The notes: generated from the sequence alone by a model not told the origin. A DNA stretch of 64,000 bases from Variovorax paradoxus EPS (GCF_000184745.1 NC_014931.1:868001-932000), one strand, 5' to 3'; counted from the first letter of the stretch, positions 34,864-44,568 are shown. Numbers and translations: made by a program.

Positions 34864-35925
34864 TCAGGCCGTGACCGTCACGCCCACTTTGGCGCCCGCA
34901 GCCAAGATCTCTCCCCACGTCGCATCGTCCACCCAGATGCCATCCTGCCGGCGCGCCACACGCGCCTTGCGCTCCGGCTCGCCGGCGATCTGCACTTCGT
35001 CGAAGCCTTGCCCCGGCGGGCTCTGCCGCAGCCAGTCGATGAACTCGCGCGCCTCGTCGTCGAAGGCCTTCTGCGTCCCGAGCTTCGCCGGATCGATCAG
35101 CACCGTCAGCATGCCGTTGAGCACCGAGCGCGCCGTGTCCGCCGGCCGGTGCCAGGTGCCGCCGCCGGTGAGCGCGCCGCCAAGCAGTTCGCAGGCCACC
35201 GCCATGCCGTAGCCCTTGTGCTCGCCGAAGGTCATGAGCGCGCCGAAGAGTCCGTTGCCTTGCGGCACGACCACCACGCCCGGGTCGTTGGTCGGCGCGC
35301 CGGTCTCGTCGATGAGGTAGCCGTCGGGCACCTGCTCGCCCTTGTTGTGCGCTACGCGCATCTTTCCCTGCGCCACGCGGCTCGTGGCGTAGTCAAGCAC
35401 GAAGGGTTCCGCGCCCGCGAGCGGTACGCCGATGCAGCACGGGTTGGTGCCGAAGCGCCCATCACCGCCACCCCACGGCGCGACCACCGGCCGCGACAGC
35501 ACGTTCACGAAATGCATCGCCACCATCCCTTGGGCCGTCGCCATCTCGGCGAAATGCCCGATGCGGCCCAGGTGGTGCGCATGCGCGAGCGTGAAGATGC
35601 AGCTGCCGTGCTGCTTCGCCCGCGCGATGCCCAGTTCCATCGCCTGCACGCCGACGATCTGCCCGTAGCCGCGCTGGCCGTCCAGGCCCATCAGCGTGCC
35701 GATGTCGAGATTGACCTTCACGGAGGCATTGGGCTTCAGCCCGCCCTCGGCCACCGCATCGATGTAGCGCGGCAGCATGCCCACGCCGTGCGAATCGTGG
35801 CCGCTCAGGTTGGCCAGCACGAGATTGGCGGCCACCTGCTGCGCCTCGGCAGTGCTGCTGCCCGCGGCTTCGAGGATGCGGGCGACGGTGGTTTGCAGGC
35901 CGTCGGCCGGCAGTGTTCTGGACAT
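34864..35925 (-). CDS. Ldh-family NAD(P)-dependent 2-hydroxyacid dehydrogenase
   Basis: Oxidoreductase of the malate/L-lactate/ureidoglycolate family (not the Rossmann LDH fold). The 353 residues show GHDSHGVGMLPRYI with the conserved His, then GTNPCCIGVPL and FGEHKGYGMAVACELLGG, all typical. It is the last gene of the minus-strand catabolic operon. If the pathway releases L-lactate or glycolate, as the FAH-family hydrolase suggests, this enzyme may oxidise that product, or it may oxidise the sugar acid itself; both are inference. It begins 3 bp after the lactonase stop. Confidence 0.88.
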   Translation of the reverse strand: MSRTLPADGLQTTVARILEAAGSSTAEAQQVAANLVLANLSGHDSHGVGMLPRYIDAVAEGGLKPNASVKVNLDIGTLMGLDGQRGYGQIVGVQAMELGIARAKQHGSCIFTLAHAHHLGRIGHFAEMATAQGMVAMHFVNVLSRPVVAPWGGGDGRFGTNPCCIGVPLAGAEPFVLDYATSRVAQGKMRVAHNKGEQVPDGYLIDETGAPTNDPGVVVVPQGNGLFGALMTFGEHKGYGMAVACELLGGALTGGGTWHRPADTARSVLNGMLTVLIDPAKLGTQKAFDDEAREFIDWLRQSPPGQGFDEVQIAGEPERKARVARRQDGIWVDDATWGEILAAGAKVGVTVTA

Positions 35926-35928
35926 GGA

Positions 35929-36870
35929 TCAGGCTCCCTTTGCGTTCAATGTGATGGCGTAGAGCGACGTCGTCGCGCAGATGAAAAGCCGGTTGCGCTT
36001 GGGTCCGCCGAAGCACACATTCGCCACGCGCTCGGGCAGGAGGATCTTGCCGAGCAGCGTGCCGTCGGGGTGGTAGGCGTGCACGCCGTCCAGCGCGCTG
36101 GTCCAGATGCGGCCTTCGGTGTCGAGGCGAAAGCCGTCGAACATGCCGCTCGTGCATTCGGCGAACACCTCGCCGCCGCTAAGGCTGCGGCCGTCGGCGC
36201 CCACCTTGAAGCGGCGCATGTGGCGCGGCCCGTCCTTCATGTGGCTCGCGCCGGTGTCGGCGATGTAGAGCAGCGATTCGTCGAGCGAGAAGGCGAGCCC
36301 GTTGGGCTTCACGAAGTCGTCGGCCATGCGCTCGACCTCGCCGCTCGCGGGGTCGATGCGGTAGACGTAGCACGCGCCGATCTCGCTCTCGGCGCGCAGG
36401 CCCTCGTAGTCGGAGAGGATGCCGTAGCTCGGATCGGTGAACCACACGCCGCCGTCCGAATGCACCACCACGTCGTTGGGCGAATTGAGCCGCTTGCCCT
36501 GCCAGTGCGAGGCCAGCACGGTGATCGATCCGTCGTGCTCGGTGCGCGTCACGCGCCGCGTGAGGTGCTCGCAGCTCACGAGCCGGCCTTCGCGATCGAC
36601 CGTGTGGCCGTTCGTGTTGTTCGACGGCTCGCGGAAGACGCCGACCGTGCCGGTCACCTCGTCGTAGCGCAGCATGCGGTTGTTCGGAATGTCCGACCAC
36701 AGGAGCGTGCGGTGCGCGCCGAACCACACCGGGCCCTCGCACCAGCGCGCACCGGTCCAGAGGCGCTCGACGCGCTCGGGGCCGGGGATGCAGGTGTTGA
36801 AGCGCGCGTCCAGCCGTTCGAAGCCGGTGCCTTCCAGGAAGCCGAAGGGGAGGTCTTGGGGTTGAGCCAT
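35929..36870 (-). CDS. SMP-30/gluconolactonase-type sugar lactonase
   Basis: Six-bladed beta-propeller lactonase of 313 residues that opens an aldonolactone to the acid. Metal-binding positions are visible: Glu in WCEGPVWF, Asn in SPNDVVVHSDGGVWFTDPSYG, Asn in VKPNGLAFS and Asp in FDGFRLDTEG. The usual PDG motif reads FDG here. The operon position fits hydrolysis of the lactone made by the sugar dehydrogenase at 47766. No signal peptide, so cytoplasmic. Confidence 0.92.
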   Translation of the reverse strand: MAQPQDLPFGFLEGTGFERLDARFNTCIPGPERVERLWTGARWCEGPVWFGAHRTLLWSDIPNNRMLRYDEVTGTVGVFREPSNNTNGHTVDREGRLVSCEHLTRRVTRTEHDGSITVLASHWQGKRLNSPNDVVVHSDGGVWFTDPSYGILSDYEGLRAESEIGACYVYRIDPASGEVERMADDFVKPNGLAFSLDESLLYIADTGASHMKDGPRHMRRFKVGADGRSLSGGEVFAECTSGMFDGFRLDTEGRIWTSALDGVHAYHPDGTLLGKILLPERVANVCFGGPKRNRLFICATTSLYAITLNAKGA

Positions 36871-36910
36871 GGGTACGTGTTTTTCCTTGCGTGAGAGATC
36901 GACGGCGGCT

Positions 36911-37909
36911 TCAGCGCGCGGGGCGAGCGCTCGCCACGACGATCACCGCGATGATGATGACGCCGGTCAGCAGCATGCGCAGCCCCGGCCCGGCGCCGAT
37001 GGCGTTGAGCAGCGCCACCAGCAGGAACATGAACATGGCCGCGCCCCAGATGCCGGGCACGCTGGGCCGTCCGCCCGCCACGGCCGTGCCGCCGATGACG
37101 ACGACGGCGATGGTCATGAGCAGGTACTCCTGGCCCTGGTCCAGCGAGTTGCCGCCCGAGAAGCCTGCGATCAGCGCGCCCGTCAGGCCCGCGAGGCCAG
37201 CGCAGATCACGTAGGCCATGAGCCGCGTGCGCTCCACCTTCAGGCCCGCGAGCTGCGCGGCCCGGCGGTTCTGGCCCACCGCCGCGATCGAGCGGCCGAG
37301 CACCGTGCGCTCCAGCATCAGGGCCACGAGCACCGTGACGACCAGTGCCCCGACGGCCACCAGCGGAATGCCCAGCACGCGCTGCGCCATCAGGTCCGAG
37401 AACAGCGCCGGCGGCTTCACCTTGAGGCCGCGCCCCACGTTGATGGCCACCGACATCACGATCAGCGAGGCCGCGAGCGTGGCGATGATCGGCGGAATGC
37501 GCAGCAGCCGGATCAGCCCGAAGTTGAAGAGGCCCACGCCGACGCCTACCGCGGTCGCTGCCAGCAGCCCTGGCACCAGCATCGCGTTGCTGCCCTCCAT
37601 CACGATCATCGCGGCCGCGCCCGAGAGCGCGATGGTCGATGGAATCGAAAGGTCCGCATTGCCCGGCCCCACGCTGATCACCAGCATCTGCCCGAGCGAC
37701 ACCAGCACGGTGAACGCCGAGAACGCGAGCGCCGCGGTCAGCAGGTCGCCCGATCCTTGGCCGTGGCCGCTCCACACCGTGGCGGCCCAGGCGAGCACGG
37801 CAGCCACGCACGAGCCCAGCCACGGACGGTTGCCGGCCAGGCGCTTCCATCGCGGCGCCGCCGCTGTCGTGGTCGCCGGTGCTGTGATGCGTTCGTCCGC
37901 CGCGCTCAT
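36911..37909 (-). CDS. CUT2 sugar ABC permease (RbsC-like)
   Basis: Inner-membrane permease of 332 residues with eight to ten hydrophobic segments. LVSLGQMLVISVGPGNADLSIPSTIALSG and AVGQNRRAAQLAGLKVERTRLMAYVIC are RbsC-type phrases, the second being the cytoplasmic loop that contacts the ATPase. The ATG at 37909 overlaps the stop of the other permease (ATGA); the longer frame upstream is within that gene. With its partner it forms a heterodimeric channel. Confidence 0.9.
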   Translation of the reverse strand: MSAADERITAPATTTAAAPRWKRLAGNRPWLGSCVAAVLAWAATVWSGHGQGSGDLLTAALAFSAFTVLVSLGQMLVISVGPGNADLSIPSTIALSGAAAMIVMEGSNAMLVPGLLAATAVGVGVGLFNFGLIRLLRIPPIIATLAASLIVMSVAINVGRGLKVKPPALFSDLMAQRVLGIPLVAVGALVVTVLVALMLERTVLGRSIAAVGQNRRAAQLAGLKVERTRLMAYVICAGLAGLTGALIAGFSGGNSLDQGQEYLLMTIAVVVIGGTAVAGGRPSVPGIWGAAMFMFLLVALLNAIGAGPGLRMLLTGVIIIAVIVVASARPAR

Positions 37910-38871
37910 CGCTTGCCTCCGAACAGGTCGATGGCGGCGCGCAGTGCGAGCACCGCCACGAGGATCAACCCCTGCATGCCCACCTGCCAGTCGGGCGCGA
38001 TGTTCAGGAAGGTCAGGAACGAGGCCGCCAGCGTCACCGTGAGCGCGCCGATGACCGCGCCCACCGGCGCCACCTTGCCGCCCGCGAACTCCGCGCCGCC
38101 GAGGATCGCAGCCGCAATCGCGACGAGCGTGTAGCGCGAGGCGATGTTGGCGTCGGCCGAGGTCGCCTGGCCCACCAGCATCAGCCCCGAGCAGACGCCG
38201 AACACGCCGGCAATCGCATACACGCCGGCGCGCACGCGCACCATGTTCCAGCCCGCGCGTGCGATGGCGCCGGGGTTGCCGCCGAGGCCGCGCACCAGCG
38301 TGCCGAAGGCGCTGCGCGTGATCAGCAGGTGGCCCACGATGGCCGTGGCAATGGCCATCCAGATCGGCATCGGCAGGAGCGGCGTGCGCCAGCTCATCGC
38401 GGCGCGCAGCCACTCGGGCGCGGTGCCGCCCGGAGTGGGCAGCAGCAGCACCGCGCAGCCGAGCCACACGAACGAGAGCCCGAGCGTGACCACGATGGAA
38501 GGCAATTGCCGCGCCTGGATCACCGCGCCGGCCAGCGCATAGACACCCACCGCCGCAACGAGTGCCAGCACGGCCAGCACAGGCTGCTCCGGCATCAGCG
38601 TGGCGCCGATGCACGCCACCAGCGACACGAAGGGGCCGATGGACAGGTCCAGGTCGCTCACCGCCAGGATCATCATCTGCGCGAGCGTCGCGAACATCAC
38701 CGGGATCGCAAGGTTGAGCAGCAGGTTGATGCCGAAGTAGGACATCGCACGCGGCTGCTTCAGGAACACCGCCGCGAGCAGCAGCGCCAGCGCCACGGCC
38801 GGCAGCAGCGCATGCAGCATCGCCACGCGGCGCGCGGGGCCGCGGTGGTTCGTCAGGGCAACACCCGTCAC
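37906..38871 (-). CDS. CUT2 sugar ABC permease (RbsC-like), second
   Basis: Permease of 321 residues with eight to ten hydrophobic segments, including LAQMMILAVSDLDLSIGPFVSL and GGNPGAIARAGWNMVRVRAGVYAI. The start is uncertain: GTG 38871 has an AAGGGT ribosome site just upstream and is preferred; ATG 38820 would shorten it by 17 residues. The frame is open further upstream but only over the ATPase gene. It lies between the ATPase and the other permease, the usual CUT2 order. Confidence 0.86.
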   Translation of the reverse strand: MTGVALTNHRGPARRVAMLHALLPAVALALLLAAVFLKQPRAMSYFGINLLLNLAIPVMFATLAQMMILAVSDLDLSIGPFVSLVACIGATLMPEQPVLAVLALVAAVGVYALAGAVIQARQLPSIVVTLGLSFVWLGCAVLLLPTPGGTAPEWLRAAMSWRTPLLPMPIWMAIATAIVGHLLITRSAFGTLVRGLGGNPGAIARAGWNMVRVRAGVYAIAGVFGVCSGLMLVGQATSADANIASRYTLVAIAAAILGGAEFAGGKVAPVGAVIGALTVTLAASFLTFLNIAPDWQVGMQGLILVAVLALRAAIDLFGGKR

Positions 38872-38944
38872 TGGTGCACCCTTGGCGCTGCGCGCCTTCC
38901 CGCCAAGCGGGAGCGAGCTTGCTTGGGGCGGCCCGGCGCGGCGC

Positions 38945-40456
38945 TCATGCCGCAGCCTCCTCGAATGAAAGTGCCACCACGCGCTCCTCGCTGATGTCGT
39001 CGCCGGCCAGTTCGCCGACCACGCGCCCGTTGCTGAACACATAGACGCGGTCGCAGTGATGCAACTCGTCGAACTCGGTCGTGTACCAGACGAAGGTGCG
39101 GCCGCCGCGCGCCTCCTCGCGGATGAGCGCGTACACGTCGCGCTTGGTGCCGACATCGACACCGCGCATCGGGTCGTCCATCAGGATCACCGGCGCCGTG
39201 GAGCCCAGCGCCCGCGCGAACAGCACCTTCTGCTGGTTGCCGCCCGAGAGCGAGCCGATGGGCAGGTCCATGTCGGGTGTGACCAGGCCCAGGCGCTGGC
39301 GCCATTGCTGCGCCTGCTGCTGTTCCTGCTTCAGGTCGATCAGCGGGCTGCGGGCGCGCAATTGCGCGAGCCAGCCCACCGTCATGTTGCGGGCGATGGA
39401 CCAGAGCGCGAACACGCCGTCGGTCTGCCGGTCGCCGGCCACGAAGGCGGTGCCGCCCTCGACGCGTATCGCGTCCTTGCCGTTGTGCTGCGAGGCTTCC
39501 TGCAGCGCGAGCAGCATCGCGGTCTGCCCGTGCCCGGCCAGTCCCGCGAGGCCGATCACCTCGCCGCGCGCCGCATGCAGGGCGATGCCGCGCTGCGCGG
39601 AGGCCTGCACCTGCACCACGTCCTGCACGGTCTGGGTGTGCCCTCCGGCCGTGCGCGTGCGAGCCGCTGCGGCCTGCGGCGCGTCGTTGACAACCGCTTG
39701 CCCCATCGCGGAGACCAGCCGTTCGCGGTCGGTCTCGGCGGTCGGCGTGGCCTGCACCACCTGCCCGTCGCGCATCACGACCAGCCGGTCGGTCACCGCG
39801 AAGATCTCGCGCAGCTTGTGCGTGATCAGCACGCAGGTCTTGCCCTCGGCCACGAAGCTGCGGATGTAGGCCAGCAACTGCGCGGCCGCCTGTCCGTCGA
39901 GCGAGGAGGTCGGCTCGTCCAGGATCATCAGTTCGAGCGGCTGCGCGCCTGGCGTGAACGCACGCGCCACTTCGACGATCTGGCGCTTGCCGATCGGCAG
40001 CTCGCCCACCACGTCGTCGGGCCGCAGGCCGTGGCCTGGAAAGATGCGGTCCAGGGTGGCCATCAACTGCGCGCCCGCGCGCTTGCGCCAGGCCCATTCG
40101 GCCGACTGCGGCTGCGCGATGCGCATGTTCTCCGCGAGCGTGAGGTTGTCGCACAGCGACAGCTCCTGGAACACGCAGCGCAGGCCCCAGCGCCGCGCCT
40201 CGCGCAGGCTCCACGCGGCGCCGTCCGCCGGCCGGCCGGCAAAGTGCAGCTCGCCGCGGTCGGGTGCCAGCGCGCCGCACAGGATGTTGACCAGCGTGGA
40301 CTTGCCCGCACCGTTGTGCCCGACCAGGCCCACGCATTCGCCGCGCCGCAGTTGCAGGTCGACGCCGCGCAGCGCCTGGACGGCCCCGAAGGACCTTGCC
40401 GCGCCGCGCGCCTCGACCAGCACCTCGCCGGCGAGGGCTTGCGATGAGACTTGCAT
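38945..40456 (-). CDS. CUT2 sugar ABC importer ATPase (RbsA-like)
   Basis: Double ATPase of 503 residues, as usual for ribose/xylose-type importers. The first half has Walker [10 protein letters not shown] at 46-54 and Walker B LMILDEPTSSLD. The second half has a degenerate Walker A (GLAGHGQTA) and a full signature LSGGNQQKVLFARAL, the normal RbsA asymmetry. It follows the binding-protein gene by 6 bp and precedes the permeases. Confidence 0.94.
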   Translation of the reverse strand: MQVSSQALAGEVLVEARGAARSFGAVQALRGVDLQLRRGECVGLVGHNGAGKSTLVNILCGALAPDRGELHFAGRPADGAAWSLREARRWGLRCVFQELSLCDNLTLAENMRIAQPQSAEWAWRKRAGAQLMATLDRIFPGHGLRPDDVVGELPIGKRQIVEVARAFTPGAQPLELMILDEPTSSLDGQAAAQLLAYIRSFVAEGKTCVLITHKLREIFAVTDRLVVMRDGQVVQATPTAETDRERLVSAMGQAVVNDAPQAAAARTRTAGGHTQTVQDVVQVQASAQRGIALHAARGEVIGLAGLAGHGQTAMLLALQEASQHNGKDAIRVEGGTAFVAGDRQTDGVFALWSIARNMTVGWLAQLRARSPLIDLKQEQQQAQQWRQRLGLVTPDMDLPIGSLSGGNQQKVLFARALGSTAPVILMDDPMRGVDVGTKRDVYALIREEARGGRTFVWYTTEFDELHHCDRVYVFSNGRVVGELAGDDISEERVVALSFEEAAA

Positions 40457-40462
40457 CGCCGC

Positions 40463-41491
40463 TTACTTGGCTTTGGCGATGAAGTCGATCACTTCCTTCT
40501 GCGAGTACTCGACATTCACCACGCTGCCGACTTCGGTCTTCTTGACCGCGTCGTCCAGCGTCTCTTGCGTCACCACGCTGATCGGCAGCTTCATCTCCTT
40601 GGGCACCTTGGCGCCCGAGAGGATCTGCTGCGCCACCCAGAACGCGAAGGTCGAGGCGCCCGGTGCGATGCTGGCCGACATGGTCTGGTACTTGTTGGCA
40701 TCGCGCTGTTCCTTCCACCACGCGAGCTCGTCCTGCCGGTTGCCCATGAAGATCACCGGCGTCGGGCGGCCCGCGGCCTTGAAGGCCTGCGCCACGCCGT
40801 AGCCGTCGCCGCCTTGCGTGGCGACCGCCGCCACCTGCGGCAGCGTCGAGAGGATGGCCGACACCTCCTTCTGCGCCACGGTCTGCGTCCAGTTGCCGTG
40901 CACCGAGCCGACGATCTTGTACTCGGGCCGCTTGGCCACGGCCGCTGTGATGCCCTGATGGATTTCGTCGTCGACGAACACGCCGGCCAGGCCGCGCACC
41001 TCGAGCAGGTTGCCCTTGAGTCCGCGGCTTGCAAAGTAGTCGATCTGCATCGCGCCGAGTTGCTTGAAGTCCACGGCGATGCGATAGGCGCAGGGCTCGG
41101 TCACGATGCCGTCGAACGACACCACCACGATGCCCGCGTCGCACGCCTGCTTCACCGCGCCGTTGAGCGCCGTGGGCGAGGCCGCGTTGATCACGATGGC
41201 ATCGAAGCCCTGCAGGATCATGTTCTGGATCTGCGCGGCCTGCTCGGTGGCCTGGTTCTCCGACGTCGTGAAGCTCGGCGCCTGCGCCACCACGCCCTTG
41301 GCGACCGCGTCCTTGGTCACCTTGTCCCAGCTCTTGAGCATGGCCTGGCGCCACGAGTTGCCCGCGAAGTTGTTCGACAGCGCGATCTTCTTGGCCTTGG
41401 TGTCGGCCGCGTGAGCCGGAAGGTGCAGTGCGGCGGCGCCCAGCATGAGCGCGGCGGCCAGTGCGGTGGATGAGAGTCGGATCTTCTTCAT
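40463..41491 (-). CDS. Periplasmic sugar-binding protein (CUT2 type)
   Basis: Substrate-binding protein of the importer, 342 residues. The first 28 residues form a Sec signal peptide (basic MKKIRLS start, hydrophobic Ala/Leu core, AHAAD cleavage region). The mature part has the RbsB-type fold, with GFDAIVINAASPTALNGAV and GIVVVSFDG at the hinge and ligand region. The ligand is probably a monosaccharide, given the SDR dehydrogenases and lactonase encoded nearby. It stands 118 bp after the dehydratase gene, separated by a strong hairpin. Confidence 0.9.
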   Translation of the reverse strand: MKKIRLSSTALAAALMLGAAALHLPAHAADTKAKKIALSNNFAGNSWRQAMLKSWDKVTKDAVAKGVVAQAPSFTTSENQATEQAAQIQNMILQGFDAIVINAASPTALNGAVKQACDAGIVVVSFDGIVTEPCAYRIAVDFKQLGAMQIDYFASRGLKGNLLEVRGLAGVFVDDEIHQGITAAVAKRPEYKIVGSVHGNWTQTVAQKEVSAILSTLPQVAAVATQGGDGYGVAQAFKAAGRPTPVIFMGNRQDELAWWKEQRDANKYQTMSASIAPGASTFAFWVAQQILSGAKVPKEMKLPISVVTQETLDDAVKKTEVGSVVNVEYSQKEVIDFIAKAK

Positions 41492-41563
41492 GTGTGTTGT
41501 CCTTCGATGACTGAAGCCGCTGTCCCGGTTCCAGCTTGTCTCCTGCGGATGCCCGTGGTGCGA

Positions 41564-41587
41564 TGCCGCGCTGGCCAGAGCGCGGCA
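41564..41587 (-). terminator. Strong intercistronic hairpin
   Basis: TGCCGCGCT (41564-41572) and AGCGCGGCA (41579-41587) make a perfect 9-bp stem with a 6-base loop, in the 118-bp gap between the dehydratase stop and the sugar-binding protein start. No T-tract follows, so it may be an mRNA-stabilising or partial-termination element tuning ABC against TRAP genes. Confidence 0.5.
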
Positions 41588-41609
41588 CCCAGGCGGTGTG
41601 CGTGTCGGG

Positions 41610-43136
41610 TTACATGACGGCGCCGACTTGCCAGGGCACGAACTCGTTCTGCCCGTAGCCGTGCTGCTCGCTCTTCGATTGCGCGCCCGACGCGGTAGCC
41701 AGCACCAGCTCGAAGATGCGCTGTCCCATCTCCTGGATCGAGGCCGTGCCGTCGACGATCTCGCCGCAGTTGATGTCCATGTCCTCTTCCTGCCGCTGCC
41801 ACAGCGCCGAGTTGGTCGCGAGCTTGAGCGAGGGCGAGGGCGCGCAGCCGTAGGCCGAGCCGCGACCGGTGGTGAAGCAGATCAGGTTCGCGCCGCCGGC
41901 CACCTGGCCCGTGGCGCTCACCGGGTCGTAGCCCGGCGTGTCCATGTAGACGAAGCCGTGCGCCGAAACGGGCTCGGCGTATTCGTACACCGCTTCGAGA
42001 TTGCTGGTGCCGCCCTTGGCGACCGCACCCAGCGACTTCTCCAGGATGGTGGTGAGCCCGCCCGCCTTGTTGCCGGGCGAGGGGTTGTTGTTCATCTCGC
42101 CTTCGTTGATCTCGGTGTAGTGCTCCCACCACTTGATGCGGTCGACCAGTTTCTGTCCCACCTCGCGTCTCACCGCGCGGCGCGTCAGCAGGTGCTCGGC
42201 GCCGTAGACCTCGGGCGTTTCGCTCAGGATGGCCGTGCCGCCGTGCGCCACCAGCAGGTCGACCGCGGCGCCGAGCGCCGGGTTCGCGCTGATGCCCGAG
42301 TACCCGTCCGAGCCGCCGCACTGCAGCCCGATGGTGATGTGCGCCGCGCTGCACGGTTCGCGCTTGATCGCATTGGCGCGCGGCAGCATTTCGTTGATGA
42401 GCGCCACGCCTTTCTCGACCGTCTTGCGCGTACCGCCGGTGTCCTGGATGTTGAAGGTGCGGAAGTTCTCGCCCTCGGCCAGGTGGCCGGTCGCGAGCCA
42501 GGCGTTAATCTGGTTGGCCTCGCAGCCGAGCCCGACCACCAGCACGCCCGCGAAGTTCGGGTGCGTGGCGTAGCCGGTGAGCGTGCGCGAGAGGACCTGC
42601 ATGCCCATGCCCTCGGTGTCCATGCCGCAGCCCGTGCCGTGCGTGAGCGCGACGATGCCGTCCACGTTGGGGAATGCTGCGAGCGCCGAAGGGTTGGTCC
42701 GGCGCGAGAAGTGATCGGCAATGGCGCGCGCAGCCGTGGCCGAGCAGTTCACGCTGGTGAGCACGCCGATGTAGTTGCGCGTGGCCACGCGGCCGTCGGC
42801 GCGCTTGATGCCCATGAACGTCGCCTCGCGTTTCGCGGGCGCGGGCTTCACGTCGGCACCGAAGGCGTAGTCGCGCTCGAAGTCCCCCTTGTCGGGTCCC
42901 ATGTCGAGGTTCTGCGTGTGCACATGCTCGCCGGGCGCGATGGCCTTGCTCGCGAAACCGATGATCTGGTTGTAGCGCCGCACGGGCTCGCCCTGCGCAA
43001 TGGCGCGCATCGCCACCTTGTGGCCCGGTGGAATGAGGCCGCGCACGGCCACGTTCTCGACGAGCGTGCCGCCGAGCAGTTGCGAACGCGCGATGACGAC
43101 GTCGTCGGCAGGATGGAGTCGGATGTAGGGAGTCAT
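41610..43136 (-). CDS. UxaA-family sugar-acid dehydratase
   Basis: Altronate/galactarate dehydratase family enzyme of 508 residues, which removes water from an aldonate to give a 2-keto-3-deoxy acid. The N-terminal SAF-type domain (residues about 1-90: DVVIARSQLLGGTLV) is followed by the catalytic part with TRNYIGVLTSVNCSATAARAIA, HGTGCGMDTEG, LGCEANQI, LQCGGSDGYSGISANPALG and NPSPGNKAGGLTTILEKSLG. The ATG at 43136 is 2 bp past the TRAP permease stop. The natural substrate may be altronate, or another aldonate such as fuconate, galactonate or arabinonate, given the SDR and FAH genes nearby. Confidence 0.9.
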   Translation of the reverse strand: MTPYIRLHPADDVVIARSQLLGGTLVENVAVRGLIPPGHKVAMRAIAQGEPVRRYNQIIGFASKAIAPGEHVHTQNLDMGPDKGDFERDYAFGADVKPAPAKREATFMGIKRADGRVATRNYIGVLTSVNCSATAARAIADHFSRRTNPSALAAFPNVDGIVALTHGTGCGMDTEGMGMQVLSRTLTGYATHPNFAGVLVVGLGCEANQINAWLATGHLAEGENFRTFNIQDTGGTRKTVEKGVALINEMLPRANAIKREPCSAAHITIGLQCGGSDGYSGISANPALGAAVDLLVAHGGTAILSETPEVYGAEHLLTRRAVRREVGQKLVDRIKWWEHYTEINEGEMNNNPSPGNKAGGLTTILEKSLGAVAKGGTSNLEAVYEYAEPVSAHGFVYMDTPGYDPVSATGQVAGGANLICFTTGRGSAYGCAPSPSLKLATNSALWQRQEEDMDINCGEIVDGTASIQEMGQRIFELVLATASGAQSKSEQHGYGQNEFVPWQVGAVM

Positions 43137-43138
43137 GG

Positions 43139-44536
43139 TCAGAAGAACATCTTGGGCAGCCAGAGCACGAGCTTGGGCATGTAGGTGATGAGGCCCAGGC
43201 TCAGCAGGAGCGGCACGAGCCACGGAAGAATCGCCATCGTCGTGCGCTCGAAGCTCAGCCCCGCCACGCGCGCCAGCACGAAGAGCACCATGCCCATGGG
43301 CGGGTGCAACAGGCCGATCATGAGGTTGAGCACCATCACGAGACCGAAGTGAATCGGGTCCACGCCCAGCTGCGTGGCAATGGGCAGCAGGATCGGCACG
43401 AGGATGGTGATGGCCGCGGTCGGCTCCAGGAAGCAGCCGACGAAGAGCATCAGCAGGTTGGCCAGCAGCAGGAAGACCCATGCCTCCTTGGTGAAGCCCA
43501 GCACCCAGGCGGCGATGTCGGTGGTGACGCCGGTGGCCGTCAGCATCCAGCCGAAGATCGATGCCGCCGCCACGATGAAGAGCACCGTGCTCGTGGTCTC
43601 GACGGTGTCCAGGCACACCTTGACGAACATCTTCCACGAGAGCGTGCGGTACCAGGCAAAGCCCAGGATCATGGCCCACACGCAGGCTGCGATCGCGCCC
43701 TCGGTGGGCGTGAAGAGGCCGGTGGTCATGCCGCCGATCAGCAGCACCGGCGTCATGATGGGCAGCAGCGCCTCGAAGCTGAAGATCTTGTCGAGCACGA
43801 AGAGCGACGCCAGCCCCGCGAACACGGTGAGCTGCGGCGGCGTGCCCAGCTTGACCACCAGCAGCCACAGCAGCAGCGGCCAGCCGATCACCACGGCCAG
43901 TTCCATCAACGCCTTGAAGAGCCGGGTGCGCGAGAACTTGACGTCCGCGCCCCACTTGTTCTTGTGCGCGTAGTAGGCCACCGTGAGCATCATCAAAACG
44001 GCCAGCAGCGCGCCGGGCAGTAGGCCCGCGAGGAACAGCGCGCCCACCGACACGTTGGCCATCATTCCGTAGATCACGAAGGGGAGGCTCGGCGGAATGA
44101 TCGGCCCCAGCGTCGCCGACGCGGCCGTCACGCCCACCGCGAACTCGGTCGAGTAGCCGTGCTCCTTCATCGCCTTGATCTCGATGGTGCCAAGGCCCGC
44201 GGCATCGGCGATGGCGGTGCCGCTCATGCCCGCGAAGATCACCGAGCCCAGCACGTTCACATGGCCGAGGCCGCCCTTGAGCCAGCCCACCAGCGCGAGC
44301 GCGAAGTTGTAGATGCGGGTGGTGATGCCCGCGTTGTTCATCAGGTTGCCGGCCAGGATGAAGAAGGGCACTGCGAGCAGCGGAAAGCTGTCGATGCCGC
44401 TCACCATCCGGTGGATCACCACGAAGGGCGGCAGCGTGCTGTCGCTCACCAGGATGTAGACCAGCGAGGCGCCGGCCATGGCGATGGCCACCGGAATGCC
44501 GCCGGCCATGAAGAACAGGAAGATGATTTTCAGCAT
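43139..44536 (-). CDS. dctM: TRAP transporter large permease (DctM)
   Basis: Large membrane subunit of a secondary TRAP importer for organic acids, 465 residues with about twelve hydrophobic segments. FFILAGNLMNNAGITTRIYNFA, GSVIFAGMSGTAIADAAGLGTIEIKAM and GPIIPPSLPFVIYGM are DctM phrases. ATG 44536 starts the first membrane segment; the frame-open extension upstream crosses the gap into dctQ and is rejected. Confidence 0.95.
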   Translation of the reverse strand: MLKIIFLFFMAGGIPVAIAMAGASLVYILVSDSTLPPFVVIHRMVSGIDSFPLLAVPFFILAGNLMNNAGITTRIYNFALALVGWLKGGLGHVNVLGSVIFAGMSGTAIADAAGLGTIEIKAMKEHGYSTEFAVGVTAASATLGPIIPPSLPFVIYGMMANVSVGALFLAGLLPGALLAVLMMLTVAYYAHKNKWGADVKFSRTRLFKALMELAVVIGWPLLLWLLVVKLGTPPQLTVFAGLASLFVLDKIFSFEALLPIMTPVLLIGGMTTGLFTPTEGAIAACVWAMILGFAWYRTLSWKMFVKVCLDTVETTSTVLFIVAAASIFGWMLTATGVTTDIAAWVLGFTKEAWVFLLLANLLMLFVGCFLEPTAAITILVPILLPIATQLGVDPIHFGLVMVLNLMIGLLHPPMGMVLFVLARVAGLSFERTTMAILPWLVPLLLSLGLITYMPKLVLWLPKMFF

Positions 44537-44568
44537 GGGTCTTTTTTTGGGTCGTTGCGGTGCCGGGG

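Noticed and set aside
34786..36894. 702-residue + strand open frame
   Set aside because: Antisense to the Ldh-family and SMP-30 genes, both of which have complete family motifs.
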